Program-made: the position numbers and the translations under genes
Notes under the pieces: generated by a model
What the model was told of the DNA's origin: nothing
Database searches by the model: none
What the model saw: the letters and a program-made list of their open reading frames with translations, nothing else
Part shown: in pieces, positions 33,975 through 45,857 of the stretch
Layout of the letters: each line of letters opens with the position of its first letter
Position numbering within the stretch: the stretch's first letter is position 1
NCBI GenBank assembly: GCA_900548365.1
Contig: URKM01000001.1
Location: forward strand, 82,506 to 146,505
Source: an uncultured Collinsella sp.
GTDB taxonomy: Bacteria; Actinomycetota; Coriobacteriia; Coriobacteriales; Coriobacteriaceae
Reading direction: 5' to 3'
Length of the DNA: 64,000 nucleotides

Positions 33975-34140
33975 GGACACGCGTTCGCAGCCGTTTTACA
34001 GGGCTGGGGTCACCACGGTCCCGTGGTGATGGCTGTGGGCACGCGTTCGCGAGCTTGTTTGGGACTGGAGTCACCATCGTCCCACGGCGGTGAACCGGGA
34101 CTCGCAAACGGACGGTTTTGCGGGACTGGAGTCACCATCG
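33975..34140. repeat. Degenerate tandem repeat array, about 60-bp unit
   Basis: Three units begin near 33975, 34037 and 34098. Each has a CGCGTTCGC-like block, then a G/T-rich stretch, then GGGaCTGGaGTCACCA (starting at 34001, 34061 and 34122). In the first unit TCACCAC pairs with GTGGTGA (34010-34029); the second keeps TCACC/GGTGA. The region 33913-34145 has no gene. Confidence 0.65.
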
Positions 34141-34145
34141 ACAAG

Positions 34146-34173
34146 AAAAAGGGCCCAGAGAAACTCGGGGCCC
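34146..34173 (-). terminator. Terminator of rpoD
   Basis: GGGCCC at 34151-34156 and 34168-34173 form the stem; the minus strand continues with five Ts (34146-34150), about 35 bases after the rpoD stop. Confidence 0.9.
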
Positions 34174-34206
34174 TGTAAGGAAGCAGATGAATTGTTGCAA
34201 CCAGCT

Positions 34207-35526
34207 TTAGCTCTCGATATAGTCCTTGAGCTTGCTCGAACGACTTGGATGGCGCAGCTTGGCGAGGGTCTTGGACTCGATTTGGCGAATGCGCTCGCGC
34301 GTGACGCCAAACTCTCGCCCCACCTCTTCGAGCGTACGTGGATGGCCGTCAACGAGGCCGAAGCGAAGCTCGATAACCTTGCGCTCGCGATCGGCAAGAG
34401 AGTCGAGAACCTGGGCGAGCTGCTCTTGAAGCATCGAGAAGCTTGCCGCCTCCGGGGGAACGACCGCCTGCGAATCCTCGATGAAGTCGCCGAGCTGGGA
34501 GTCCTCCTCCTCACCGATGGGCGTCTCGAGCGAAACGGGTTCCTGGGAGATCTTCTGGATCTCACGGACGCGATCGGCGCTCATGTCCATCTCGGCGCCG
34601 ATCTCCTCGGGGGTCGGATCGCGACCGAGATCCTGGAGCAGCTGGCGCTGGACGCGAACAAGCTTGTTGATGGTCTCCACCATGTGCACGGGGATGCGGA
34701 TGGTGCGCGCCTGGTCGGCGATGGCACGCGTGATCGCCTGACGAATCCACCAGGTGGCATACGTGGAGAACTTGAAGCCCTTTTCGTAATCGAACTTCTC
34801 GACCGCTCGAATGAGGCCGAGGTTGCCCTCCTGGATCAGGTCGAGGAACAGCATGCCGCGACCCACGTAGCGCTTCGCGATGGAGACGACGAGGCGCAGG
34901 TTCGCGCTGATCAGCGCCTGCTTGGCCTCGAGACCGTTCTGCTCGACGCGCATGAGACGGCGCATCTCGGCGCGGGTGAGCTCGAGCTCTCCGGCTTCTG
35001 CGGCCTCGAGCTTATCGGATGCCTCGAGGCCGGCTTCGATCTTCATGGCAAGGTCGACCTCGTCGGCGGCGGTCAAGAGATCGACCTTTCCGATCTCCTT
35101 GAGATACATGCGGACGGGGTCGCCCGTAAGCATGACGGTGGAAGCATCCATGCCGCGCGTGCGGGAGCGCGTGCGGGTCGTGCGAACACGCGATTTCTTC
35201 TTGGGCTTCTCAGAGGCCATCTCGGCGTCGGCCATCTTCGCGACCTTGCGATCATGGTCCTCGTCGCTGTCAGCGCCAAGATCGCTATCGAAATCATGGT
35301 CGTCGACATCGAACGCCTCATCGTCGTCGCCCTGCGACACGATGTCAACGCCGCGGTTGCGCAGCGCGTTATACAGCGTGGTGAGCTGAGAATCGCTTAC
35401 ATCGACATCCTTAAGGGTGATCTGGATTTCATCCTCGGTGATCGAGCCGTTCTTCTGACCCTTATCAAGGAGCTTCTCGAGATAGGAGTAGAGCTCGACA
35501 TCGGTGCTCTCCGACTTTTTAGGCAC
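34207..35526 (-). CDS. rpoD: RNA polymerase primary sigma factor
   Basis: Housekeeping sigma factor (SigA/RpoD, group 1). The 439-residue form starts at a GTG (VPKKSES) because GGGAG lies 6 bases before it; an ATG five codons earlier has no ribosome site. A variable acidic N-terminal region 1.1 and a basic patch (about 108-125) precede region 1.2, region 2 (IQEGNLGLIRAVEKFDY, TYATWWIRQAI), region 3, and the region 4 helix-turn-helix ending VTRERIRQIESKTLAKLRHP. It lies about 200 bases downstream of dnaG, the ancient dnaG-rpoD order. Confidence 0.97.
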   Translation of the reverse strand: MPKKSESTDVELYSYLEKLLDKGQKNGSITEDEIQITLKDVDVSDSQLTTLYNALRNRGVDIVSQGDDDEAFDVDDHDFDSDLGADSDEDHDRKVAKMADAEMASEKPKKKSRVRTTRTRSRTRGMDASTVMLTGDPVRMYLKEIGKVDLLTAADEVDLAMKIEAGLEASDKLEAAEAGELELTRAEMRRLMRVEQNGLEAKQALISANLRLVVSIAKRYVGRGMLFLDLIQEGNLGLIRAVEKFDYEKGFKFSTYATWWIRQAITRAIADQARTIRIPVHMVETINKLVRVQRQLLQDLGRDPTPEEIGAEMDMSADRVREIQKISQEPVSLETPIGEEEDSQLGDFIEDSQAVVPPEAASFSMLQEQLAQVLDSLADRERKVIELRFGLVDGHPRTLEEVGREFGVTRERIRQIESKTLAKLRHPSRSSKLKDYIES

Positions 35527-35724
35527 AGATTCTCCCTTCATAGCACATAGGACACAATACTATAGCACAACTTCGTATACCCGAAGCCCTCATATCGTTC
35601 AACGCCGCAATAAGCGTCGCGAAACCATCACATACGCCGCCCCATCACGGTATGTTCACGCGCGGATGCATCGCACCCCTAGCCGACATCCTTCATTTCA
35701 TACCCAGCGGGCGCTAACGATATC

Positions 35725-37761
35725 CTACGAGCGAAACGGGTCCGCCACGCCCTCGACGGCGGCGGCGAGCTCGCGAGCCCGGGCGGCATCCTGCGACGCC
35801 TGAATCGTCAGGGAGCGACGGTCCTGCGCCGACAGGGTTCGATCGCTGCGAAGGCGCCCCTGTACGGCCTTCATCCGTCGACGAACCGTGTAGAGCTCGA
35901 GCGTATCGAGGAGGAACGCGATGTTGGTCTGCGTCGGATGGCGGCTCGTGGACGAAAGCGTGCCGGCGCTCACCAGCTCGGCGGCATCGGGGCAAACGGC
36001 GCGGGCCGCATCCATGGCCTCCGCAGGGGAAGCGCCCTCGGGCGTCGCCAGGACGGCCCATGCGATGGCCTCATGGCGCGGGTCGACCCATTCGATCTCC
36101 GTGATGCGGTCTGCCGAAAGGCGGAAATCGTCCGGGAACGCCGTCAAGAGCGTAAGCAGCTCGCGCTCACACGCCACCGACCGGCGCTCGAGGTCGGTCA
36201 GCATGCCGAGTAGCGAGGGCGGAGGCGCTCCGGGCGCGCCATCGGCATCCCGACCACCCTCACCTGCAGCCCCTTCGTAGGCATCGAGGGGAACGTAGTC
36301 ATCGGGAACGAAGGCCCCGTCCTCTTCGACGCGGTCGCCCCCTTCCCCCGAAGTGCCGGCGGACGCACGAAGATTCCATCCGGTGCGGTCCCCCGCGGCG
36401 GGTTCCGCTTGGCTTCGCTCGCGTTCGCGCGCCGAGCGCTCGTAGCGCTCGGCCCTTTTCGCCGCCGCCTCCTCCTTCTTCTGCACCTCTCGGAAAACCC
36501 GTGGAGCCATCTCGCGGACCATCTCGACGTCGGCGCCGACGCGGTCGGCGATCTGCATGAAATATGAATCGATCATATAGCTCGACCGCAGCGGGTAGAT
36601 GAGCTCGCAGGCGTCCTCGAGCGCTTTGGCGCGGCCTGCCGGCGTCGAGACATCGCTGCGCTCCTCGAGCTTGCGGAACACGAAATCCATGAGCGGCTCG
36701 CTTTCGGCGAGCAGCTCTTTGAGCATCTCGCCGCCATGCCGGTGCACGAAGTCGTTGGGATCGAGGTCGTCCGGCAGGATGACGCACCGCAGATCGACCG
36801 AATCTCGCTCGATGAACTGAATGGCCCGCTCGGCCGCCTTCTGGCCGGCGGCATCCCCGTCGAAGAGGTATACGATTCGCTTCGCGAAGCGCGTCAGCGT
36901 CTTGACGTGGTGCTCGGTGAGCGCCGTGCCCAACGTCGCCACGACGTTGCCGAGCCCCGCCTCCCAGCACGCGATGCAATCCGTGTATCCCTCGACGACC
37001 ACGGCCTCGCCCTGCGCGACGATATGCTCCTTCGCCCAATTGAACCCATACAGATTCCGCTTTTTGTGAAACAGCGGCGTTTCGGACGTGTTCAGGTACT
37101 TCGGCTCCCCAGAGCCCATGATGCGGCCGCCGAAGGCGATGCACTTTCCCTGCTCATCGAAGATCGGGAACATCACGCGCTCGAAGAAACGGTCGACCAG
37201 GCCGCCGCCGGGTCGGGAGTAGGCTACGTTCGCATCGATCATCTCGCGCGGCGTGAACCCCTTGCCGCCCAGATAGCGGACGAGCGCCCCGCGGCCCGGA
37301 GCGTACCCGAGCCGATAGCGGCGGCAGATATCGCCGTTCAGCGCGCGCTGCTTGCAATACTCGCGCCCACGGCCGTCTTTGCCCCTCATCAGCATCGTGT
37401 GGTAGAACTCGGAGGTCGCCTCGCATACGTCCACCAAGCGCGACCGCTTGGTGCCCTGGCGCGCCGACCTCGTTTCCTGGATCTCGATGCCCGCGCGATC
37501 GGCCAGATACCGAATGGAATCGGGAAAGCTCAGGTTCTCGCGCTTCATGATGTAGGTGAACGCGTCGCCGCCCTCTCCGCAGCCGAAGCAGTGCCACACC
37601 TGGGTCGCAGGGATGATGTGGAACGACGGGGTCTTCTCCCCGTGAAACGGGCAGCAGCCCCAGAACTCATGGCCCCGGGGCTTCAGCTCGACCGTCTCCT
37701 GCACGAGTTCGACTAGGTCCGTCGCGGCGCGAACGCGGTCCTTCTCCTCATCGCTAATCAC
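35725..37761 (-). CDS. dnaG: DNA primase DnaG
   Basis: Makes RNA primers for replication. 678 residues: N-terminal zinc ribbon with C37, H40, C58 and C61 (CPFHGEKTPS...HCFGCG), a catalytic core with the Toprim fold (VVEGYTDCIA, FDGDAAGQKAA), and a C-terminal region that would bind the helicase. A low-complexity Arg/Glu/Ala-rich linker at about 430-510 separates core and C-terminal domain. The start overlaps the ribF stop by 8 bases. It is followed by rpoD. Confidence 0.97.
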   Translation of the reverse strand: MISDEEKDRVRAATDLVELVQETVELKPRGHEFWGCCPFHGEKTPSFHIIPATQVWHCFGCGEGGDAFTYIMKRENLSFPDSIRYLADRAGIEIQETRSARQGTKRSRLVDVCEATSEFYHTMLMRGKDGRGREYCKQRALNGDICRRYRLGYAPGRGALVRYLGGKGFTPREMIDANVAYSRPGGGLVDRFFERVMFPIFDEQGKCIAFGGRIMGSGEPKYLNTSETPLFHKKRNLYGFNWAKEHIVAQGEAVVVEGYTDCIACWEAGLGNVVATLGTALTEHHVKTLTRFAKRIVYLFDGDAAGQKAAERAIQFIERDSVDLRCVILPDDLDPNDFVHRHGGEMLKELLAESEPLMDFVFRKLEERSDVSTPAGRAKALEDACELIYPLRSSYMIDSYFMQIADRVGADVEMVREMAPRVFREVQKKEEAAAKRAERYERSARERERSQAEPAAGDRTGWNLRASAGTSGEGGDRVEEDGAFVPDDYVPLDAYEGAAGEGGRDADGAPGAPPPSLLGMLTDLERRSVACERELLTLLTAFPDDFRLSADRITEIEWVDPRHEAIAWAVLATPEGASPAEAMDAARAVCPDAAELVSAGTLSSTSRHPTQTNIAFLLDTLELYTVRRRMKAVQGRLRSDRTLSAQDRRSLTIQASQDAARARELAAAVEGVADPFRS

Positions 37762-38803
37762 GGGCGATCACCGTCCGGACGTCCCCGAGCAGCGCCCGGG
37801 TCGTGTCGATGTCGCGATGCACGGTTTCAATCAGCTCGTCGAGCGAGCCGAACGTCGCCGAAGCACGCAGTCGCCTGTCGAACGCGATCGCGATCTCGCG
37901 TCCGTACAGGTCGCCGGAAAAACCGAGGAGGTTGGCTTCAAGTCCGCATGAGAGGGCGCTGTCGGCGAACATGGGCGGGATGCCGACGTTGACGGCCGCC
38001 GCCCACACCTCGAGGCCCTCCGGCTCGTCGAGAACCGCAAAGCCGGCGTAGACGCCGTCAAGCGGCATGCAGATACCGGCCGGTACCTCGATATTGGCCG
38101 TCGGGAACCCCATCCCCGTCCCTTGTCCGCGCCCGGCTCGCACGCGGCCGCGCACGAGGTAGCGCCGCCCGAGCTCCACCGCGGCGGAAGACACGTCACC
38201 CTCGGCGATCAAGCCGCGAATGCGCGTGGCAGTGACGGCGTGCCCGCCATCGAGCACCAAATCGTGGCCGAACACCTCGATACCCCTTTGCGCTCCCCAA
38301 GCAGCGATGATATCGACCGTTGAGGCACCGCGCGCTCCCAGGCGAAAATCACATCCGACATGAATCGCGCGAATATCGAGCATGGTCGCCAGCACGTCGC
38401 AGAAGAACTGCTCGTGGCCGAGCGACGCGAGGGCGAGGTTGAACGGGACGACGACGACCGCGTCGACACCGCTGGTGGCGAGGGCGCGCAACCGGTCTGC
38501 CGGCGCGGTGAGCTTCGCGGCGGGCTGAGAGCTCACCACTTCATCGGGGTCGGGGTCGAAGGTGACGGCGACCGCCGCGATCCCGCGCTCGTGCGCGAAG
38601 GCGACCGTGCGCTCCAGGAGCTCGCGATGGCCGATATGGCAGCCATCGAACGCGCCGATGGCGAGCGCCGAGGCGAGGCCGCGGGGGGCTTGCGCCTCCA
38701 CCGGGGAAACGGCGCCGTCGCCATAGGCGGTCAGGTGGTATACAGGAGCGGCGGAACGCAGCCGGCACAGGTCCCGCGCGAGCGTCGTTGCATCTACCGA
38801 CAT
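37754..38803 (-). CDS. ribF: Bifunctional riboflavin kinase/FAD synthetase
   Basis: Converts riboflavin to FMN and FAD. 349 residues: N-terminal adenylyltransferase with AIGAFDGCHIGH at about 48-59 and the segment TATRIRGLI; C-terminal riboflavin kinase with GRGQGTGMGFPTANI and the GVYAGFA loop. The start overlaps the truB stop (10 bases) with GAGGGGG upstream, consistent with translational coupling in the truB-ribF pair. Confidence 0.95.
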   Translation of the reverse strand: MSVDATTLARDLCRLRSAAPVYHLTAYGDGAVSPVEAQAPRGLASALAIGAFDGCHIGHRELLERTVAFAHERGIAAVAVTFDPDPDEVVSSQPAAKLTAPADRLRALATSGVDAVVVVPFNLALASLGHEQFFCDVLATMLDIRAIHVGCDFRLGARGASTVDIIAAWGAQRGIEVFGHDLVLDGGHAVTATRIRGLIAEGDVSSAAVELGRRYLVRGRVRAGRGQGTGMGFPTANIEVPAGICMPLDGVYAGFAVLDEPEGLEVWAAAVNVGIPPMFADSALSCGLEANLLGFSGDLYGREIAIAFDRRLRASATFGSLDELIETVHRDIDTTRALLGDVRTVIARD

Positions 38804-39744
38804 GTGCGAACCCCCTCGATTCCCTGTGGATACACCTGTTCCATAACCAATCCCGCGGCATCGGCGCGCGCCAGCGCCCGAAGCTGGGATCCGTGCACCA
38901 AGCCGACGCGCTCCCCCTCACAGCCGATCAGATGGGCGGGCAGGGCGATGCGGCGACCGAGCAGGACGTCGGAGAGCTCCGCATCGGAAAGCGCGACGGG
39001 ACGCAGGCCGAGCACATCGAGCGGATCGAGGGCGCACTCGAGCGCGGATCGCGGATCGAGGTCGTCGAGAGATCCGCACGAGCCGATGCCGATGCCGCCC
39101 GAAGCGGTGCGGCGGAGCGCGGAGACATGCGCGGCGGACCCGCAGGCACGACCGATGTCGCGCGCGAGCGCGCGAATGTAGGTACCCTTGCTCACGGTGA
39201 ACGCCACGGTCCACGCGACGCCGCCGCGCGCATCGTCATCACTGGGAGTGCAGATAGCGATGAGCTCGGCCGCGCGAACCTCGATCGGACGCGGCGGCAA
39301 CTCCACCGAATCCCCCGAACGGGCGCGCTTGTACGCGCGGACCCCGTCCACGGAGATGGCGGAGAACGCGGGGGGAACCTGTTCGGAGGATCCGAGGAAC
39401 CCTTGAAGAACCGAGCGAGCGTACTCGGGGTCGCGCAGCTCGTCGTCAAGCGTGCAGACGCGCGTCGGCTCGCCCTCGGCGTCGTCGGTGTTCGTCTCGA
39501 ACCCGAACGAGATATCGGCGATGTAGCTCTTCTCGTCGAGCGTGATCATGCCCAGCAGGCGCGTAGCCTGTCCGACGCCGACGATCATCACGCCGGTCGC
39601 CAGGGGATCGAGCGTTCCGGCATGGCCGACGCGTCGCTCGCAGACGCTACGACGAACGCGGGCCACAACGTCATGAGACGTGCAGCCCAGCGGTTTATCG
39701 ATAGCAAGCAGGAGATTGAGTTGCGATGGTTTTCTTTTTGCCAT
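38794..39744 (-). CDS. truB: tRNA pseudouridine(55) synthase TruB
   Basis: Forms pseudouridine 55 in the T loop of tRNAs. 316 residues with the motif GHAGTLDPLATG containing the catalytic D46, DKPLGCTSHDVV at the N terminus, and the RALARDIG segment. The C-terminal PUA-like part is present. It lies 18 bases downstream of nrnA within the nusA operon. Confidence 0.96.
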   Translation of the reverse strand: MAKRKPSQLNLLLAIDKPLGCTSHDVVARVRRSVCERRVGHAGTLDPLATGVMIVGVGQATRLLGMITLDEKSYIADISFGFETNTDDAEGEPTRVCTLDDELRDPEYARSVLQGFLGSSEQVPPAFSAISVDGVRAYKRARSGDSVELPPRPIEVRAAELIAICTPSDDDARGGVAWTVAFTVSKGTYIRALARDIGRACGSAAHVSALRRTASGGIGIGSCGSLDDLDPRSALECALDPLDVLGLRPVALSDAELSDVLLGRRIALPAHLIGCEGERVGLVHGSQLRALARADAAGLVMEQVYPQGIEGVRTCR

Positions 39745-39762
39745 GTATTTCCTTGCGTCGCG

Positions 39763-40788
39763 CTACCGGGCATCGGCTCCGACAAGCGCCTCGAGCTCGG
39801 GCAGGATCGTATCGAGCGCCTGCTCGACCGTCCCCATGAACGTGAATCCGGCGGCGGCGGCGTGTCCCCCGCCGCCGTGGGCGACCGCGATGGCCGAGAT
39901 ATCCAACCGACCTTTAGACCTCAAATTGCCGCGGATGCAGCCCTCGGAGGTCTCCTTCAAGAACAGGCAGACCTCGCTGCCCTGGACCGTCCGAACGACA
40001 TCGACCAGACCGTCGCACTCATCCGAGGAAACGCCGCACCCCGTGAGATCCGACGCGTAGGCATAGCTATACGCAACCCTGCCGTTCGCACGGGTGCCGA
40101 TGCGACCCATCACGATGGATTCCAGGCGCAGGTACTCGATACGCTGGCTCTGGTAGACCTCCAAGGCGATGCGGGCGGGTTCGGCACCGGCGTCGACCAG
40201 GCGCGACGCGCAGGCGAACGCCGAGGGATTGGCATTCTGGTATTGGAACCGACCGGTATCGGTAACGAGGCCCGTCATGAGGCACGTCGCGATCTGCGGC
40301 GTCAACGGATAGCCGCCCGCCTCTAAAAGCTCCTCGACCAACACCGACGTGGCGGCGGCGCTGGTCACGCGAACCGACGCGTCGCCGAATTCGTCTCGCG
40401 AGGGATGATGGTCGATAACGACCCGCCCGAGCGCCCGCTTCGCGACCTCGGCGGAATCCGCCAGCCTGGACAGAATGGGGACGTCGACGGATATGAAGAG
40501 GTCGGGTCGTCCATCGTAGCGCGCGGCGGGAACCATCTCATCGGTACCTTCCATGAACCGATAGACGCGCGGAACCGGCGCCTCGTCGGCCAGCAGGAAG
40601 TCGATGCGCTTCGTGGGAAACGCCAGCCGTAGGGAGAGGCCCAGGCCGAGGGCGGAGCCCAAGGCATCGCCATCGGGGTTGGTGTGCCCCGAGATGGCGA
40701 TGGAACGGGCTCCCTCGATATGCTCGATAACGTTATCCCACATGTCGGGCGTGGTGCTGCGCGCCATGCACCGGGAGGTGCTACTCAT
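39763..40788 (-). CDS. nrnA: DHH family phosphoesterase (NrnA-type oligoribonuclease/pAp phosphatase)
   Basis: Cytoplasmic phosphodiesterase that degrades nanoRNAs and often 3'-phosphoadenosine 5'-phosphate. From the ATG at 40788 (GAGGA 5 bases upstream) it has 341 residues: NPDGDALGS at 37-45, the DHH motif D126-H127-H128, and the C-terminal DHHA1 segment ending GGGGHAAAAGF, which binds substrate. The start overlaps the rbfA stop by 8 bases. Placement between rbfA and truB is standard. Confidence 0.94.
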   Translation of the reverse strand: MSSTSRCMARSTTPDMWDNVIEHIEGARSIAISGHTNPDGDALGSALGLGLSLRLAFPTKRIDFLLADEAPVPRVYRFMEGTDEMVPAARYDGRPDLFISVDVPILSRLADSAEVAKRALGRVVIDHHPSRDEFGDASVRVTSAAATSVLVEELLEAGGYPLTPQIATCLMTGLVTDTGRFQYQNANPSAFACASRLVDAGAEPARIALEVYQSQRIEYLRLESIVMGRIGTRANGRVAYSYAYASDLTGCGVSSDECDGLVDVVRTVQGSEVCLFLKETSEGCIRGNLRSKGRLDISAIAVAHGGGGHAAAAGFTFMGTVEQALDTILPELEALVGADAR

Positions 40789-41215
40789 ACGATTCCTCTT
40801 CAAACGCATCCGCATCGTCCCCGTCCGCTCCCGCGCTCTGGACGGGATACCCTTCCTCGTCCTTTTCGACGGAGAGCGTCTCGGGAACGTTCTCGAGCGC
40901 CCGCGCGATCCGCTCGGCCTCGTCGGTCGAGCGGTCGATCCTGAAATCGAGCTCGGGCGTCACGCGCCAATCGAGCGTACGAGCCAGCAGGCTGCGCACG
41001 CGCCCCTTGGCGGAGGCGAGGGCTTCGAGCACCTCCTCGTAGCGATCGCCGTCGCACGTGACGAAGACGCGTGCGAACGAGCGATCGATGGAAACCTCGA
41101 CGCCGGTGATGGTGACCAGGTCGAGACGGGGGTCCGAAATCTCGAACAGCAGGATGTAACCGAGCTTCTCGCGAAGCTGTTCGCCGAGCCTGCGGGTTGC
41201 ATTGTTCTGCTTCAC
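40781..41215 (-). CDS. rbfA: Ribosome-binding factor A
   Basis: Assists late 30S maturation by binding near the 5' end of 16S rRNA. 144 residues with the KH-like fold; visible family segments are RLGEQLREKLGYILLFEI, DPRLDLVTITGVEVS and LDWRVTPELDFRID. The last 25 residues are acidic and variable. It is 15 bases downstream of infB. Confidence 0.95.
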   Translation of the reverse strand: MKQNNATRRLGEQLREKLGYILLFEISDPRLDLVTITGVEVSIDRSFARVFVTCDGDRYEEVLEALASAKGRVRSLLARTLDWRVTPELDFRIDRSTDEAERIARALENVPETLSVEKDEEGYPVQSAGADGDDADAFEEESYE

Positions 41216-41230
41216 GGTAGCCCTCCTTCG

Positions 41231-43912
<2,682 letters not shown>

Positions 43913-43978
43913 ACGCCATTCACCTACCTCTCAAGCACTTGCGTGCTCATACGAAACAACACGGGCAGCGCGCAAGCG

Positions 43979-45247
43979 CTAGATGAGGTCCTCGGCCTCG
44001 TCGATGATGGCCGAACCGGGCACGACCAGGTCGGCGTCGTCGTGGACGCCGCAGAAGCGGGAGCCGGGGCGGGCCTGGTTGCGGCAGCGGATGCCGTCCT
44101 CGCCCACGTGAGCGCAGCGCTCGGGCTCGTCATCCTCGACCGGGGCCAGCAGGTCCTCTTCGGGTGCGGCGGGAACGGGAACGTTCTTGAGGATGTCGGC
44201 GGCGAGCGTCTCGTTCTTGATATCGATATGCCAGCCGGTGAGGCGGGCTGCCAGGCGGGCGTTCTGGCCCTCCTTGCCGATGGCGAGCGAGAGCTGGTCG
44301 TCCGGGACGATGACGCCCGCGTAGCTCTTCTCGGCATCGATGAGCACGCGGCTCACCTTTGCGGGGGACAGCGCGTTGGCGACGTAGACCGCCGGGTCCG
44401 CGTCCCACAGGATGACGTCGACGCGCTCGCCGCGAAGCTCGGACACGACGGCGCGCACGCGGCTGCCCTTGGGGCCGACGCAGGCGCCCACCGGATCGAG
44501 GCGGTCATCCAGCGAATGGACGGCGACCTTGGAGCGCATGCCCGGCTCGCGGGCGATGGACTTGACCTCGACCGTCCCCTCGTAGATCTCGGGCACCTCC
44601 TGCTCGAACAGGCGACGGATGAGCGCCGGATGCGTACGGGAGATGACGATGGGCGGACGGGAGTGCTCGCCGCGGACGGGCTGCAGGTTGGAATTAGGGT
44701 CGCGGACATCGATGATGACGGCCTTGAGGCGCTGGTTGTGCAGGTAGCGCTCGCCCTGGGGACGCTCGTTGCGCTCGCCCTCGTAGCGGCGCTGGTCGAA
44801 ATGGGGCAGCTCGGCCTCGACGCCCTCGCGGATCTTCACGATGGTGAAGTCGGGCGTGGACTGGAGCACGGTGCCGTTGATGATGTCGCCGATGCGACCG
44901 GAGAACTCCTCGAAGATCTGCTCGCGCGCGGAATTGCGGACGATCGCGTTGATCTCGGCCTTGGCATGCTGGGCGGCGATGCGGGAGGTATCGCGCGGGG
45001 TGACGTCGATCTCCTCCCACTCCGTGTAGTTGCCCTCCTCGTCCATGGAGTCATCGATGGGGATGAGCTTGTAGACGTAGATCTTGCCCGTGGAGCGGTC
45101 GATGGTGACCTTCGCGCCCCAATCGAGATGCAGGATCTCGGCGTAGCTCTTGGCCAGCGACTGCTCGAGGCGATCGATGAGGTAGAGCTGGTCGATGTGC
45201 TTCTCCTGGCAAAGCGCCATCAGCGCGTCCATCATATCGGATGCCAT
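43979..45247 (-). CDS. nusA: Transcription termination/antitermination protein NusA with C-terminal zinc-finger-like tail
   Basis: Binds RNA polymerase and nascent RNA, tuning pausing, termination and antitermination. 422 residues: N-terminal domain (1-130), S1 domain (about 135-205, GDIINGTVLQS), KH1 and KH2 (GACVGPKGSRVRAV, LAIGKEGQNARLAARLTGW). It then ends in a cysteine/histidine cluster C378, C388, C399 and H402 (CxxxxxGIRC, GSRFCGVH) followed by an acidic tail. The ATG overlaps the rimP stop (TAATG) with AAGGAGG upstream. An in-frame extension to 45568 is shadow. Confidence 0.96.
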   Translation of the reverse strand: MASDMMDALMALCQEKHIDQLYLIDRLEQSLAKSYAEILHLDWGAKVTIDRSTGKIYVYKLIPIDDSMDEEGNYTEWEEIDVTPRDTSRIAAQHAKAEINAIVRNSAREQIFEEFSGRIGDIINGTVLQSTPDFTIVKIREGVEAELPHFDQRRYEGERNERPQGERYLHNQRLKAVIIDVRDPNSNLQPVRGEHSRPPIVISRTHPALIRRLFEQEVPEIYEGTVEVKSIAREPGMRSKVAVHSLDDRLDPVGACVGPKGSRVRAVVSELRGERVDVILWDADPAVYVANALSPAKVSRVLIDAEKSYAGVIVPDDQLSLAIGKEGQNARLAARLTGWHIDIKNETLAADILKNVPVPAAPEEDLLAPVEDDEPERCAHVGEDGIRCRNQARPGSRFCGVHDDADLVVPGSAIIDEAEDLI

Positions 45248-45750
45248 TAGTTCTTCTCCTCCTTCTTGGACTTGAAGTCGAACTCCGGCTTCAAGACGCA
45301 CTTCTTGATCTCTGCAAAGGGAATGCTGATGGAGGCGGGGTCCTCGTCCTCCATCGCGAGGGTGACGCCATCCTCCTGGACGGAGGCGATCGCACCCTTG
45401 AACTTGCGGCGGCCCTGCGTGGCAAGAGAGGTGAGCTCGACCTGCTCGCCGACGTAGCGCTCGAAATCGCTCGGCCGACGCAGCGGACGCGACATGCCGG
45501 GGCTCGACACCTCGAGCGTATAGGGACCGGCGATGGGATCGAGGCCCTCGACCACATCGGATACCCAAGCGTTCTGCGCGGTCACGTCATCAAGCGAGAT
45601 GGCCTCGCCGTCCAGGCGGTCGATGCGAACGCGAATGCACGGCGCCTTGGTGGCGCCCACCACCTCGACATCGACGATATCGATGCCGTGCACGGAAGCG
45701 ACCTCCTCCAGCGCGTCGATGATCGACTGCTCGAGCTTGCTCTTGACCAT
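45247..45750 (-). CDS. rimP: Ribosome maturation factor RimP
   Basis: Helps assemble the 30S subunit. 167 residues from the ATG at 45750 (GAGGAGGT upstream), with VVDVEVVG-type strand segments, the LEVSSPGMSRPLR motif near 84-96 and a C-terminal SH3-like part. First gene of the nusA operon, with a well-formed promoter about 80 bases before the start. Confidence 0.95.
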   Translation of the reverse strand: MVKSKLEQSIIDALEEVASVHGIDIVDVEVVGATKAPCIRVRIDRLDGEAISLDDVTAQNAWVSDVVEGLDPIAGPYTLEVSSPGMSRPLRRPSDFERYVGEQVELTSLATQGRRKFKGAIASVQEDGVTLAMEDEDPASISIPFAEIKKCVLKPEFDFKSKKEEKN

Positions 45751-45827
45751 GCAACACCTCCTCATACAAGAAAGGAAGCGGGGCCGAAACCCCACTCCCT
45801 CTACGAAACAGCGTCAATTACGTTGTA

Positions 45828-45856
45828 ACAGTACCACGAACCACATCTACGTGCAA
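45828..45856 (-). promoter_or_regulatory. Promoter of the rimP-nusA-infB operon
   Basis: On the minus strand TTGCAC (45851-45856) and TACTGT (45828-45833) are 17 bases apart. Two perfect 13-base palindromes lie immediately upstream. Confidence 0.7.
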
Positions 45857-45857
45857 A

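Noticed and set aside
29636..34206. Integrative element bounded by tRNA-Asn att sites
   Set aside because: No integrase gene and no second copy of the tRNA 3' end was seen on the far side of the island; only the two full tRNA genes exist.
43979..45568. 529-codon form of NusA
   Set aside because: The first 107 residues are an out-of-frame reading of rimP; the start at 45247 has AAGGAGG and begins at the family N terminus.
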